From assembly GCA_029204225.1 (NCBI GenBank), contig CM055097.1, positions 61,972,640-62,036,639 of the forward strand: DNA of 64,000 nucleotides. Reading direction: 5' to 3'. Origin of the DNA: Diphasiastrum complanatum (Eukaryota > Streptophyta > Lycopodiopsida > Lycopodiales > Lycopodiaceae). A program made the position numbers and the translations under genes. The notes beneath the pieces are model-generated. The model did not search any database. It worked only from the letters and a program-made list of their open reading frames with translations, and was not told where the DNA came from. This document shows positions 33,785 to 45,999 of the stretch, in pieces; positions within the stretch are counted from its first letter, which is position 1, and each line of letters begins with the position of its first letter.

Positions 33785-36063
33785 TAAAGTACATGATACT
33801 AAATATGACAAATTGATATACCATGTACTAAATTAGACTTATTAAACCTCGTACAAACAAGAATAGATATCCAATGTAGCTGTTGAAGATCATACTCGAG
33901 TTCCATCGTCAGTGCCTTGAATTGTGATCCTTGTATTTTCGTAATTTTTCTTCGTTTGTTTCTTGCATAGGTCTCAAGTTTACGGACAATCCTTATAGAA
34001 AAAAACTCATGAGAGGAAGAGCTCCATTTTGAGTGGCACCATAAAAATGTTGATCAGCATTTTCATTTATTGTCAAAGTCAACATTTCACTGTCTCTCCA
34101 AATCAGCATTGGGCAGTTGATTTGGCATTGTCAACATTTATATCATTCGTCATTCTTCGGCATTTATGTCGATCGGCATTCTAGGATTTCGATTTTCATG
34201 ATTTTCCTAAGTCAAAGAAAATACCGATTGGCATTTTTTGGGACTTGGGCCTTTTGTTATTTTGCCTATTTATGCCTTGTCTCAATGTTTGGAAGCTTAA
34301 AACATTGTTCTAGGCACTTAGAATTTTCACACACCAATGTCAAAACTTAGTGTATTTGTGTAGACTATGTTGAATGCCATGTATTTATGTACACTGTTGT
34401 CGAATCCCTTGTATTTATGTAGATTCTGCCAAACTTCATGTATTTATGTAGACTATTAAAAAGAAGGAGTATATCTTCGGACTGAAGAGGTCCTCACTAC
34501 AAATACAGACTAGAATATAGGTGGGAATTCTAATTATAGCTACATATCTAGGAAGGCTTGACAAACTAGAGGCATCCATTCTAGCATTGTTGTGTTGTTG
34601 GTATGGTGTGTGAGTCTCGAGATCACTAGCACATCAGCTAAACATTTCTAATATTGAGATAGGTTATGGTGATATGGGACACCAATTCTAAAGGTTAGGA
34701 AAATTGATCATTTATGTTGGTGTAATACCCATTGAGTATGGTTGTACTCTATGGATGGGTGGATTGTCTTATGTCCTAGTCATTCGTGTTGCATATATGA
34801 GTTTATTATAGATTAGAGGGGAGTCTTTGCATGTGTTAGTTGGAGCTTGTTGCTCAATGATATTTTTTCTTGACATGCAACTTGCGTACTCATATTTATG
34901 CAATGGCTATTTCTGAGTAGTCTCCTCACAAATGCCTTTCTACCAATATATTGTCATGCCTTGAATTATTGAAAACAAAAAGCAAGATAGATATTTTGTG
35001 TGCAAATGCTCCATGTGTGTATCCATGTGACAACTATCTAGCTCATGCATATCCTCTTTGGGATCATGTGAATACAAGTGTGGACAACTAAACTAGCATG
35101 TGTGTTGCTATACTTGTAAGATGAATGTTTTGGATTTTCATAAAATATGTCCTTGAATCTCTCTACTCATCTACTAGATAACCGTTGATAGAGGAATGGT
35201 CTTGAGAAATTACTTTGAGCTTCATATTTGACCTCTTCTATTTTTTGTATAGTCTTGTGAGACTCATGAAAGTTGTTTTTATGTTTATTGTCTTTGACTT
35301 TTATTGTATTTGAAAGTATATTTAAGCTTTTATATGTATCTTTCTAGTTTATACTTGTTTATAGGGATCAGGTTCGTGACTTCACATTATAAGGATTGTG
35401 ATTATAATCATCATCATCAATCCTTACTCTTGTTGAGAGAATACACATAGGTGAGACACTAGTTTATAAAATTTACATGTTTTTTAGTTAATTCAGTTGG
35501 TGTTTCATTTGGATCTTTCGAATTGGAACTGATCTTGTTGGGAGTCTTGGGACTCCCAAGTATTACAAAAGTTCCTAAAGATACAGTAGAATGGCTATGT
35601 CAAACTTGCCTTGAGGCTTGCACTATAATGTAATTTCTCACATGTTGTATGTATCTTTCCTAGAAGAAACTTACCCAAGCTACATTTATTAAGGGACCAA
35701 CATGATGAACCATTGTGGAGTTGACATAATTTATGGATCATGTGATCAGTTATGGCTTGCACATACTTCAACATTAAATAGAGATGAATGCAAAGGGTGA
35801 GGTTGGTTAATAGTCATACCTAGCTTTATGATACTGTAAAATGGCAGATAACAAACTTCTATATATTGTAGTTTTCTAGAGGATGCGTTAGACAGGTGAT
35901 AATCTGGATTCTGTAAGCTTGGCTGATAAACCCAACAAAAGATAATTTCCAAGGATCGTCCAAGAGAAATTTGCATGTAGTAATAGAGTCCACACGGTAT
36001 ACAATAGATTACAAAAGGTATGTTAAAGGACTCACAATATACGTTGCAGAAGTTCTATGAATA
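33785..36063 (-). repeat. Repeat block X, copy 2 (inverted partner 10115-12538)
   Basis: Reverse-complement copy of block X. The end at 36000-36063 matches 10121-10200, and the end at 33785-33900 matches 12480-12538. It ends about 200 bp downstream of the P450 stop codon. No credible ORF is present. Confidence 0.8.
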
Positions 36064-36270
36064 GGTCGCTAAAACTTCTCTCAATTAGTAATTTAGTATA
36101 TCCATTATTTCGTTTTATTGGTATGTCTCTAGTTGCTGATTTTACTAGACACTCAACTTCATTCTACTGCTTCATTTCTGTTTGCATTATTTGCAGCTCT
36201 CCATGGCTGACTTCAACTGGAATTATAAAGCATAGTTGCTATTATGTACAGCAGCATTAGAGGCTTGATC

Positions 36271-39200
36271 TTATTTCACTGAGACAGTAGCTTTTAAGCC
36301 ATTGGCAATGTACAGCACCACCATCATCCTGTAGCCGAGCGACTGAGGAGCAACCAGCTTTAACTTGAAGAACTTGAGAAGTATAGCTGTCGTCATCTTC
36401 ATCTGCAAGTATGCGGAATCTCTACCCAGGCATATCCTTGGTCCAGCCTGCACACAGGCAAATCATGGTGGCAGATTAGGAAGGCTAACACTGCCCTGAA
36501 TAAGTTGATTTTGGACCGCGGGGGGGCACAGGGCCGTGTTTTGTTACTTGAGACTTCAATACAAACATCGCAGTGTCCGGTTTTTATCAAAAGCTATAAG
36601 GCCACATGTACTTCACCTGAAATGCCGTAAGTTTGAAGGGAGACTGTGGTTGGAAGACGCCATCAACAAGCCATCGTTCTGGCTTGAATTCTTCTACATC
36701 GGGTCCCCATATTCGCTCCAACCGTCCCATAGAGTACGGTGCAAAACTCACAAAGTTTCCCTGCTTTACAGAATATCCATCGGGCAGAGTGTCGTCCGAT
36801 TCTACCTTTTTACTTTCCTGCAACAAAATACATGCAGATCACCTCAATTGAGCCAGAGGCAAGCCAATGGGTTCAGCCTTCAGATCACCGTTTTAAGTTT
36901 CTGCATACTCAAGGCCCGTTCTGATAATAACTACAAGTCAGCAATCCACTATACTCATTACTCATGACTGAGAATACGTGAGGAAGAAGTCATACCAGTG
37001 GCACAGCTGGATAGAGGCGCAGAGTCTCAGTGATGGCAGCATGCAGATAATGCATTCTGTTCAGGTTCTGATAATTCAAACGTTGTGCAAAGCTAACGAT
37101 CCTGTCCCACAGCTCCACCTGCTCCGTTGCATCACATGCCTCCTCGTTTCCCTCTTCACCCAAGACTGCAGACATATTAGCGAGGATGTTGTCAACCACA
37201 CGTGGGTTCTTATCAAGCAGCGAGAAAAACCAGGAGAGCGTGAGTGCGGTGGTGTCTCGTCCAGCGATGATGAAGTTGACAACCACATCTCTCAGCATCT
37301 TGTCGTTGTAGGCGTCTGGGCCGCTGATGCTCATGAACCTCGACAATATGTCTACTTTTTTCTGCAGCAAACAAATGAATTCACTATTACACACCACTCC
37401 AATTTACCACAAAACACATTGAACTCAGAGACTCAGAAAACTTGAGACATTTCATACAACAACTGATCATTGCTCAGTTGGTTCGCTTGACCTCCAAAGT
37501 CTCTTTGGTCTCAGGTTCGAGCCTTCCCTTGGAAACCAAGAAGCATTGCCCTGATATGTCATAGTTTGTCACAATTCATACAGTCACTTGTAGAAATGTG
37601 AATATCTTTTTGGATCTTCTTTATTCATTTTGGTTATCTTGACATCCAAAGTTTCTTTGGTCTCAAGTTCGAGTCTCTCCTTGGAAACCAAGAGGCATTT
37701 TGGCTTTATTCCTCGTAAGTGAATGCATCCCCCTATACAAATTTGTGAACGCCGTGTAAATGGCTCAGAAACTTACTACCAATTAGTGTGCTTGGGGTTT
37801 AGGATTTAGGGCAAGTTAAAGTCCCTTTATTCGAACTTTACTCTAGTGGATGCACCCAAGAAGTTTTTTTTAATTACATTTTACATCCATGTTTTGGGTG
37901 GTGTTTGTGAAAAAGATTTACCTTTTATGCATGCACCTTTCGAGTGTAAAAAAATTTACCCTCTTTTTACCTGCACCTTCCACTCATAAGGTGAGTAAGG
38001 TTTAGGGTTTGTTTAAAAAATTGTGAAAAAAAAAGGTCAAAATTGTTTTCATGAAAGGGAAGCGCTGCGTCCTCCACCCTTCTATCCTTTGGGCTACTGC
38101 CCTTGGTAGAAGGCCCTTTCCTTGTCGTAAAGGCTTCCAAGGCGGAGCTTGACTGCCCTGATGGAGAGTTAATGGACTCCAAGGCCGAGATTGAGAGCCT
38201 CCAAGGCCGAGCTTGACTGCCCTCGATAGAGGGTTAATGAACTCCAAGGCCGAGATTAAGAACAGCCGAGGAGGTCAATCTTACTCAAAGGCTGAGATAT
38301 TCCGCGAGCAAGGAGTTACTCCCTTTTCTGAATTAAAAAGTAAAAAGTGATTTTACTAATTTAAAATAGCATGGTAGAGGATGGCCTTACCTCATTCTCC
38401 TCAGAAGTGTTGAGCTGCATTTCTGCTCTTCGTGCTTCAATCACCTTGTATATAAAAGAATTCACCACCGCGATGCATTTCCGAAGCTTTGCTTCCTCTC
38501 CTACATTCAAAGCTCTCTTTATTTTCCAAGTGAAATCCACGTATCTCCGAATGATCCGCACATTGGCGTCGTCAAATGCTGCAGCAAACGGTACTGTAGG
38601 TAGAGATGGCGACAAACACCCAACATCTACACCAAATCCAATTTTGCAGATGGAATCCAGCGTCAATCTCATAAAAAGATCCTGCAGCAAGTTATCTCAT
38701 GTGGATCAACTTCTATGCAGATATGAGAGCAACTAGATAATCAGGAAAATCAGGAACCTCAGTTGACCATGGCTCACCACTGTCTACCATAGTACGATTT
38801 ATTATCTTAGCTTTATTCACATTTCAACAGGCATGCTGTCTAATTTTGAGCCTTGGACTGATTGTCATTCATTTCGAGTTGCAAGCAAGTGGGCAATCTG
38901 ATTTTGAGCTTTGGCGGATGGATTGTCAGTGATTTCAGCATAGAATTAGCAAGAAAGCAGGTAAGCAATCCGATTCCGAGCTGTAGCAAGCCAGCAAACT
39001 GATTTTAATCTTTGAACGCTCCAACATGCAAACAAGTTAGCAACTTTGCGGAGTGATTGTCGGTTCAAACTTCAGCATGCAACTAATTAGAGCTTGGAAT
39101 TGCTTGTGATTCATACCTGGAGATCCACCACTTGTGAATTTTTTCCTGCCTGTAACAGGATTATCGACAGCTTCAGCACATGCTCCCGGAAGGCGTGAGT

Positions 39201-41575
39201 GCTGAAATCCCGAAGCTTTGATGATGCAAACTCTACAGTCGATACTTTGCGTTGTTGGTGCCACAAATCCCCGTCAACATTGAATATTCCCTGCCCCAAG
39301 ATGTCACCAAATCGTTCGTGTATTCTTTCACCCTACAACAGTTCGTCCGATCCACAAGAGCATCAGAAGATTTCCTTGCATTTTCTTCATCTCCATCTAA
39401 ATGATAAGATCAGCTACGATGGTTAGAAGCTGATGCACTGATGAAACCATCTAGATTGAAATTTGGTTCTCTGCTAGTGGAATCAAGGATAGCAAAAATA
39501 TCCCAGATCAGCTAGCCTCACGTAAGACCATGCTTATATTATTACCTTATAAAGGCACTACTATGTAACCCTGCTGTAACTTTTGATAGTGTTGTTATTT
39601 AACTGTTACTGCTAGTTCGAAACTGCCAAAGATTACCCAGTTTCACAAGGTGCTTTACTAGTTCTTCGGTCACTTAAGTTAAACCTTAATTCCTCTATTG
39701 CGTGCGTCAATAATGCATGGTAGCAAAACATAATATCGAATTAGCGTTTGGAACCTGGGGACAATTTCTCAGCGTTCTGACAAATATTTCCTATGATTTG
39801 TTGGACAGTGATTAAGTACGTGTGTAACACTAAACCTTATATGGAATTGCACAGAGTTTAAAGCTCTTCAGCTCATATCTATGGAGCTCGTGCGTTGCCA
39901 TCAACAATCCTTGGCAATCCATTCTAAACGCTATATTCGTGAATTTATGTTTGCACTAGAAGTCATGGCTGCCAGTGAATAGTAAATTGGATCACGGTTC
40001 AGTCACTGAAGAAATTTTCACAGCACTCAGTCAATGGTCAATCATCCCGCACAGGCAGAAACGCAGTACTATTTACTATGACAAGCATATAAAGTAAGCC
40101 GATGGTAATTTCATTCAATTACAAGTCTGGGACTCTGGGTTGAGTTCTGTGCACATGATGTAACGTGTGACTAGTGCAGGCCTAGAAACACACACTAAAA
40201 ATATAAAGGAACCGAAATAAGCATGAAGTGGTAGCTAGCTTCATGTGCAGCTCGGTGATCTAATCATTTCTCCGCAAAATCTGAATACAATTAGGTTCTC
40301 TGCAGTCCTGTCTGGTTTAATGTCTCCTCATCCGCCAGTAAATCGTGACGTCGTGTCCAGTTAGCACTAAAGTCAAAAAGCTACTTTAAGCAAAGTCAAT
40401 GGTAGACGTGACTTAGCATGCTCATCCTGATTGCTGATTTGATAATTAGATGACATGATCCAGTGATGTATCAGAGATTGTATCTGTATTATATTATGAA
40501 AGCCTAATTGCTTTGCCAAATTGCTATTGCTGAAATGTCAGCGTACCACCTATCAAAGAAGAGGTGGATGACTCTTTTCCGTCTTCACCTCGTGATAAAA
40601 AAAAGGGTGGGAGCTTAGATGACGTCCCTCCAACTTCTAATTTAGTTCAAGGCAAATGTCTCAGCTTAGATTAGAAAGGCATAGCGGGAAGGAAGCCATT
40701 AAGATTCAAGAGGGAATTGAAAGGCTCGCACACTATGGCATTATCTATCAATACCTTCTCAGTGAGATTTTTTAATTAACGGCTTTTCTCAATTAGCTAT
40801 TGGCTCTTGCGAGTCTCTCCTCTCTGGCTCGCAATGCATTGTTTACCAAAAGCAAAACATCTCAGCCTCGCAAGAAACATGCCCTCTAGTGCAATGTGAA
40901 TTTCAAAGCAAGCGCAGATTGAGTTTGTTGTCCAACATAAATGGACAGTCAATCGATCCTGTGTATAGAATTCATTACGAAACATAAATTCAACGTCCCT
41001 AGTTGGATGCAATCAATATGGGAGGGACAGCTTGCTGAAGGACTGCATTATTCTCAAATTTCTCAGTGCACTAGCCAGGGTTTTATCAGGCTTCAGTTTC
41101 TATCTGGGACAACACCGTTCAATCTTTACATTCTATTCTTTTGTTGAATGGAAATATAATTTAACAAGAAATACATATGCACCTTTGGATAGTTGGAAAA
41201 ATTGGTCTTGAGAATGTACTCCACGTTAGCAGGAGAAGACGTGAACGTGTTGTTAACTGTCATCATCGGCACAGAAAAAGTGGGTGTCTGTCTAAAGTAA
41301 TGCAGCAGCCAGTCATGAAGATCGTTGAAATTTTTCGCTTGCTCAATTATGCAACCGATCACTGGCCATGTCTTCGGCCCTTTGGAGTGCCTTTGATTGA
41401 ATCGATGCATGAAGATCCACCAACCAACGCATAACAACATTGTGATCAAGCTCAATGAAGAAGTAGTCAAGCTGGCACCAGCATCATCTTTGAGTATCGC
41501 CATGTCGATACTATCAATCAGTATGATCAAAGCTGTGCTTATTGAACTCCAGTTGAGCAGCTTGAGAGAAAGCAA
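36271..41575 (-). CDS. CYP704: Cytochrome P450, CYP704-like fatty-acid hydroxylase
   Basis: Six exons on the - strand give an unbroken 547-codon frame plus stop: 41575-41183, 39332-39117, 38681-38391, 37361-36996, 36817-36617 and 36447-36271. All introns are GT-AG and phase 0 (1850, 435, 1029, 178 and 169 bp). After an N-terminal anchor comes KGPKTWPVIG near residue 66. The I-helix AGRDTT is at 333-338, the K-helix ETLR at 412-415, the PERW block at 466-471, and the haem loop FQAGPRICLG at 488-497 with Cys495, split by the last intron. The exon 2-3 pattern (GIFNVDGDLW, FASSKLRDFSTHAFRE, LTLDSICKIGFGV) is that of CYP704 in the CYP86 clan. Known relatives omega-hydroxylate long-chain fatty acids, and CYP704B acts in sporopollenin formation; that role is inferred. 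Met25 (41503) is an alternative start giving 523 residues, closer to family length. Confidence 0.93.
37463..37700 (+). mobile_element. tRNA-derived SINE-like dimer in P450 intron 3
   Basis: The first head at about 37468-37548 carries a box-A-like tgctcagttggttcgctt and, roughly 40 bases on, a box-B-like ggttcgagcctt, the internal RNA polymerase III promoter arrangement of tRNA-derived SINEs. A second partial head at 37641-37699 repeats the last 59 bp (with ggtctcaagttcgagtct) but lacks a good box A. Orientation is opposite to the P450. No functional tRNA fold was found. Confidence 0.55.
38136..38264 (+). repeat. 64-bp tandem repeat, two units, in P450 intron 3
   Basis: Units beginning tccaaggc(g/c)gagcttgactgc at 38136 and 38200 are direct copies. 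Part of a third, gccgagattaagaaca, trails off after 38250. Confidence 0.8.
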
Positions 41576-42113
41576 GCAAGAATGTCTCGACTCTCAGGAA
41601 CACCTCCACTAGCAGTACAAGGAATAAAAGCTGATTCAAGACCCTGGCAAAGGTTTAGATAGATACTATAAGAAACTGGAAAATCCTTGATCGAATCTAG
41701 AAAGTAAAATTGCCGGTTCTAGCCAGCGAGACTTCAGCTCAATGAAGAGTGCTGAGTATCTCAGTCGGTGGTCGGTACTGTGTACGTGGGAAATCCAAAT
41801 GGGATTCCAATGTACCGACAACCTCTGTCTGGAATGAGAACCGAGATTCAGAGTTTCCAATGGCTCATTAGGGCTGCGTCAGGACTCAGCGTTTTGTAGA
41901 TAAAACTAGCAATGGCACGACTAGATATCCGACCATTTCGCGGCTGGGCAAATACCACGAAGCCAACCAAAGTAAAATCAAGACGTGGGAATGCAATCTC
42001 GAAGCCCAAAAAAGTCTGGAGGCTACAGGTAATACGTCTACTACATCAACCCACAGATGAGAGAGATCTGTTACAAGAGTAGAAAATGCACGTCGATTAA
42101 ACTTCAAGCAAGC

Positions 42114-42123
42114 TATATTTATA
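42114..42123 (-). promoter_or_regulatory. Candidate TATA box of the P450 gene
   Basis: The - strand reads TATAAATATA about 540 bp upstream of the first ATG at 41575, with a long CT-rich block (- strand) at 42247-42350 further upstream. Pyrimidine-rich and GA-repeat sequence is common in plant core promoters. Assignment rests on sequence appearance alone. Confidence 0.35.
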
Positions 42124-42241
42124 ATGACTGACAAGCTTCTGACAAGGTGGCGATGGCGTCAAGCTGATCTCTCTCACCCGTATCTTCCACTCGTCTGCTG
42201 GCACTCCATCTCGCCATCTATCTCTCTCACCTCGACCGTTT

Positions 42242-42246
<5 letters not shown>

Positions 42247-42278
<32 letters not shown>

Positions 42279-42352
42279 CGAGCCGGCGAGAGAGCGAGAG
42301 AGAGCGAGTTTACACCTCGTTTACATAAGTGAAAGAGAAAGAGAGAGAGAGG
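42247..42352. repeat. (GA)n-rich microsatellite upstream of P450
   Basis: Nearly continuous GA dinucleotides from about 42247 to 42275, then imperfect gagagagcgag runs to about 42350. It lies about 130 bp upstream of the candidate TATA box. Confidence 0.9.
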
Positions 42353-42687
42353 AAGGGACAACCATTCAGAACACGCCAAGTGTCGAATTAGTTAGGGCTA
42401 GGGAGAGAGTCAACCAATGCAAACGTGCCAAGTGTCATACTACGAAAATAGAGCAGCTTGGGATCGATAACCTACCCGCATTAACCAGGGTCGGTCATCT
42501 GTCATCCATCCATTACCGACCTATTTGGACCCTCTTCCTTTCGAAATGCTTGAGGGCTACCCCAAGTAATATGAGCCATCACTTTGTATCCTCCCAATGT
42601 CTTTAATGACTCCATAGACTTTTTCATAGAGAATACCAAAAAGTAAAATCTTGGTGCTCACGATAATCACCATTTGCGACAAATTTC

Positions 42688-42960
42688 GCCATTGAACCTC
42701 TAGCGAGCAGACATGTGACACATTCTTGTCAGTTATTATTATATATGACGCACATTATATAACAAGCCATATAACGATGGGCACTACATGATGGATCATG
42801 GGCTAGCTGACCATTCAATGGCCATGGGGTCTTATAATTACGCCATTGAACCTCTAGCAAGCCAACATGTGGCACATTCTCATTCATTAGCATAACATAA
42901 GGGGCCATATAACATGCCATGGGCTAGGCCATTCAATGCATGTTGGCCATATAAGTGCCA
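42688..42960 (+). repeat. Imperfect tandem duplication, about 154-bp unit
   Basis: The phrase gccattgaacctctagc starts at about 42688 and 42842, and each copy continues with an acatgtg(a/g)cacattct segment and later cataacgatggg- or cataacatgcc-like sequence. No gene is recognised between 42360 and 43500. Confidence 0.7.
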
Positions 42961-43519
42961 TGACCCAATATAAAATACTTCACCCAAACCCTCCTCAAGT
43001 AATATCTACAGTTCACTATAACACATAACAAAAGACCTATGTGACGCCCACATTCGTAGCATGTAGTTTGTGTAGTTTTAAAGAGACTCAAATATCCAAA
43101 TTGTGATTTTACCTACCAACTTTTCCTTTTTGACAAAATGTGGAAGCGTAACACCAACATTTATATGAAACGCTCATCAATCACCAACCCAGCTATGCAT
43201 TTATAATATATCACATCTTTTTTCAACAACTCTCAACAACAGTCATCAATGTTTTGCATTGTTTCACATTCTCTCAATGAGAATCATTTCAATTGATAAT
43301 TCACAAAAAATAAGGAAAGTTTGTGTCACGTTACAATCATGATAAGAGAAGATAAAGTATGACTTGATTGTCTTTTACTAAAAGTTATGTAATTGATGCT
43401 TTTGGCCTTGCCATGTAAAGTCAAAGTATGCATTGGAAATGGTCAATGGACTTTGTGAGCTAATTAAAGCTAAAGGCCATGTCATGAAAATTGAGGGGAT
43501 TGTTATCATATAGATGGTA

Positions 43520-44480
43520 AAGAGTTTGTGGTAATAAAAAATTCAACTATTTTGACGAACTGGATCAAGCTGCATTTGAGTTTAGACAAAAGAAACATTT
43601 GTCCCAGAAAAAGGCTTGAAGGACCAATAGGTGTTTTCTTTGTAGTAAGCCTGGAAACGTTATGAAATTCTATCCAAAACGAAAGAACGACACAGCTCAA
43701 GTTATTGAGATGCCAGATACAGAAAATCTTAAGTTAGAAATTAATAAAGTTAATTGTGAGTGTGATTGTTCTTTTTAGTACTGCTTCATTCTTGCCAAAT
43801 GAATTATTTCGTTTGAAATGCACTGTTAAAGGACATGAAGTTAGTATTTTAGTGGACAGTGGATCTACTCATAATTTCATTAAATCTGGTCTTGTGCAGA
43901 AAGTCAGCCTGGAAACTGAAGCCAGTAACCATAGATGTTGAGTATATCTAGCTTTAGGTGCAGAGTTGGTGGGATGTTAAAGTTCCAAGACTCCCAGTTT
44001 GGATCCAAGATTATAGAGAGTAAATAGATTTCCATGTTTTAGATTTAGCACGTATAGATATAATTCTAGGATACAAGTGGTTATTTAATAAGCATCTTCA
44101 TATAGATTTTGAGAAGCATGTTCTCTCTTTTCAGGAGGGTAATAAAAGAGTTACATTGTTTGGAGACAAATATGTACATCCATCTGGGATGAGTTCATTT
44201 GCTAATGTAATGGAAATTTTTGATTCGTAGTACGAAGTTTATTCTTTATTTGCTAAGCCAATTTTGGATTTATCTGAAATGCATCTAAGTAGTTGTGAAT
44301 TGTCAAAGATTCTTAACTCAGTAGACTTAGATCAGGAGCAAATTGAGAAGAATAAGATATTGTCTTAATTTAAAGATGTATCTCCAGAAGAATTACCTCA
44401 TGGAATACCACCGTCCAGATGATAGACCATAAGATAGAGTTAATTTCCAGGTAGTCACCCTATCTCTAGACAACCTTATA
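43520..44480 (+). pseudogene. Ty3/gypsy gag end, protease and RT start (fragment)
   Basis: A broken + strand fragment. A zinc-knuckle-like C-F-L-C-x4-G segment is at about 43635, the protease word ILVDSGSTHNFIKSG at 43849-43890, and the conserved junction to RT (FKDVSPEELPHGIPPSR) at about 44375-44420. The downstream HPISR-x-PYRFGP segment is the start of RT. Stops and frameshifts are frequent. It ends abruptly near 44480. It is the only gypsy gag-protease piece in the window; gypsy copy A lacks precisely this part. Confidence 0.8.
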
Positions 44481-44615
44481 GGTTTGGGCCCTCATATGAT
44501 TACTAATTACTTGTAACGACCACCTCCGGAATGACGTAGCATAACTAATAACCACATACAACTGGAGTGACCGGCTATCTATGTTAGGAATTATTCCGAT
44601 TCCCTTATACAAGAT

Positions 44616-45215
44616 ATGGACATAATACTAATCATACATCTCAAGGAAGTTGGTAAGTGCACGACATCAAGTGAGGCTTGGAAGGTCTATGAGTCCAAGT
44701 CTACATCTAGGGTCCTAACCCTGAGGAGAAAAAAATTTCAAAGTCTTCAGAAGAAGGATGAAGGTGCTTGTGCTTTTGTTTTGAGAATTAAAGCTTTGAG
44801 TGATGAACTAGCATGCATTTGTGAAAGCATTAAGGATGTGTAGCTTGTTCAAGTTGTTCTTAATGGCATGTTGGATGATCATGCTAATTTGGTACAAAGC
44901 TTTTCTATTCAAAAGACATTGCCAAGTATGGAGGATTTGCAAGAGATCTTGGTGAAAGAGGAGTTTCGGCTTCTATCAAGAGGTGGATCTACTTCTTCAT
45001 CTCAAGTTGGAGAGAAGGAAGCTATGTTCATCAAAGGCAAGTTCAAGGGCAAAGGCAAAAGTAAGTGGTCAAAGGTTCAAGATCAAGGTGAGCCTTCTAT
45101 CTATCTTTCAAGTAAGTGGATCTATCTTTTTGTTGGCAAGAAAAAAGATAGATCCAAGTTAAAATGCTTTTATTGTGGAGTTGTTGGCTACTTCACATCC
45201 CTCAACTCCGGCTAT
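44616..45215 (+). pseudogene. Copia family C1-like gag fragment
   Basis: This + strand gag piece carries SEAWKVYESKSTSRVLTLRR, VLRIKALSDELACI and KGKFKGKGKSKWSK, ending in a degenerate zinc knuckle (KLKCFYCGVVGYF) near 45165-45200. A stop lies at 44841. It is closely related to the gags at 49038-49898 and 56288-57080. Confidence 0.85.
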
Positions 45216-45700
45216 GGCTCCAACTAATGAGTGTTATGGTGGACTCCCAACTAGAACACATTATGGTTCCAATTAGACATTGTGGCTTTCCCATCCAATG
45301 GCTATGGCTTCCAACTGACCCAGAGGTTGAAGTATGAGAAGATCTAAAGCGAGTGGGTGAGTATTTTGGGCAAGATCCACTCTTCTATCTTTTCTCTCCT
45401 TAGCAACTAACAAATGACGGCTTAACCTAAAGGATAAAACCCTAATCTAAGCAGAGTGGAGTTGGCTCATTGATGACTTGCTTCCAATTGCTCACGCAGA
45501 TGATTCAATGGATAATGTACACAAGCTTAGTATTTCTTGAGACACGATGTGAATGTCACACAAGGGGTTACTGAATGACGGTGAGAGAAAGATGGAGTGG
45601 GTGTGACCATGCCTAATATGTACAGGCCTAAGTATAGAGATATCTCATTGGTTCACTTTTGACGGTGATAGATCTCATTTTCGCGCTTGGATTGATGATG
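45216..45700 (+). other. No gene recognised
   Basis: The segment contains a repeated phrase (tccaac, then a ccaatggctatggctt-like stretch at 45200-45310) and no coding signal. Confidence 0.5.
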
Positions 45701-45988
45701 CTAAGTTATCTTGTTTTGATCTTTTGAGAGGTATTGGGGTATGACTCTGCTAGTTTTAGCTCTGGAGAGTTCGCACACAAGTGAAGAGGTTCGACCTTGT
45801 CAAAAATAGACTGTACGAGTACCGTGCAAGTACTATTTGAGAAAAGATCAAGAATTTGTACGTTCAAAAATTTGGAGGAGGTTTCTATGTTTCTCTCACT
45901 TTCTTTAAGACCTTGAAATGACTCGCACAGGTTTGAAAGGTTCCCAAAAGAACTACAAAATGACATGAAACTAGTTGAATCTTTCACA
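45700..45988 (-). mobile_element. 3' LTR (start) of degraded copia element C1
   Basis: The - strand sequence TGTGAAAGATTCAACTAG from 45988 matches the first 40 or so bases of the C1 LTR at 50967. A purine tract (ttgaagagggag) lies just upstream in element orientation. Similarity fades afterwards and the far boundary was not found. Confidence 0.65.
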
Positions 45989-45999
45989 CTCCCTCTTCA

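Noticed and set aside
36536-36967. 143-codon + strand ORF, and others at 36978-37445
   Set aside because: Antisense shadows of P450 exons 4 and 5; the - strand frame carries the diagnostic motifs.
37468-37548. Functional tRNA gene
   Set aside because: Box A and box B words are present, but a complete cloverleaf could not be drawn and the acceptor arms do not pair; a SINE head fits better.
42124-42606. 160-codon + strand ORF upstream of the P450
   Set aside because: About a third is translated GA repeat; no family resemblance and no conserved start context. It is treated as promoter-region sequence.
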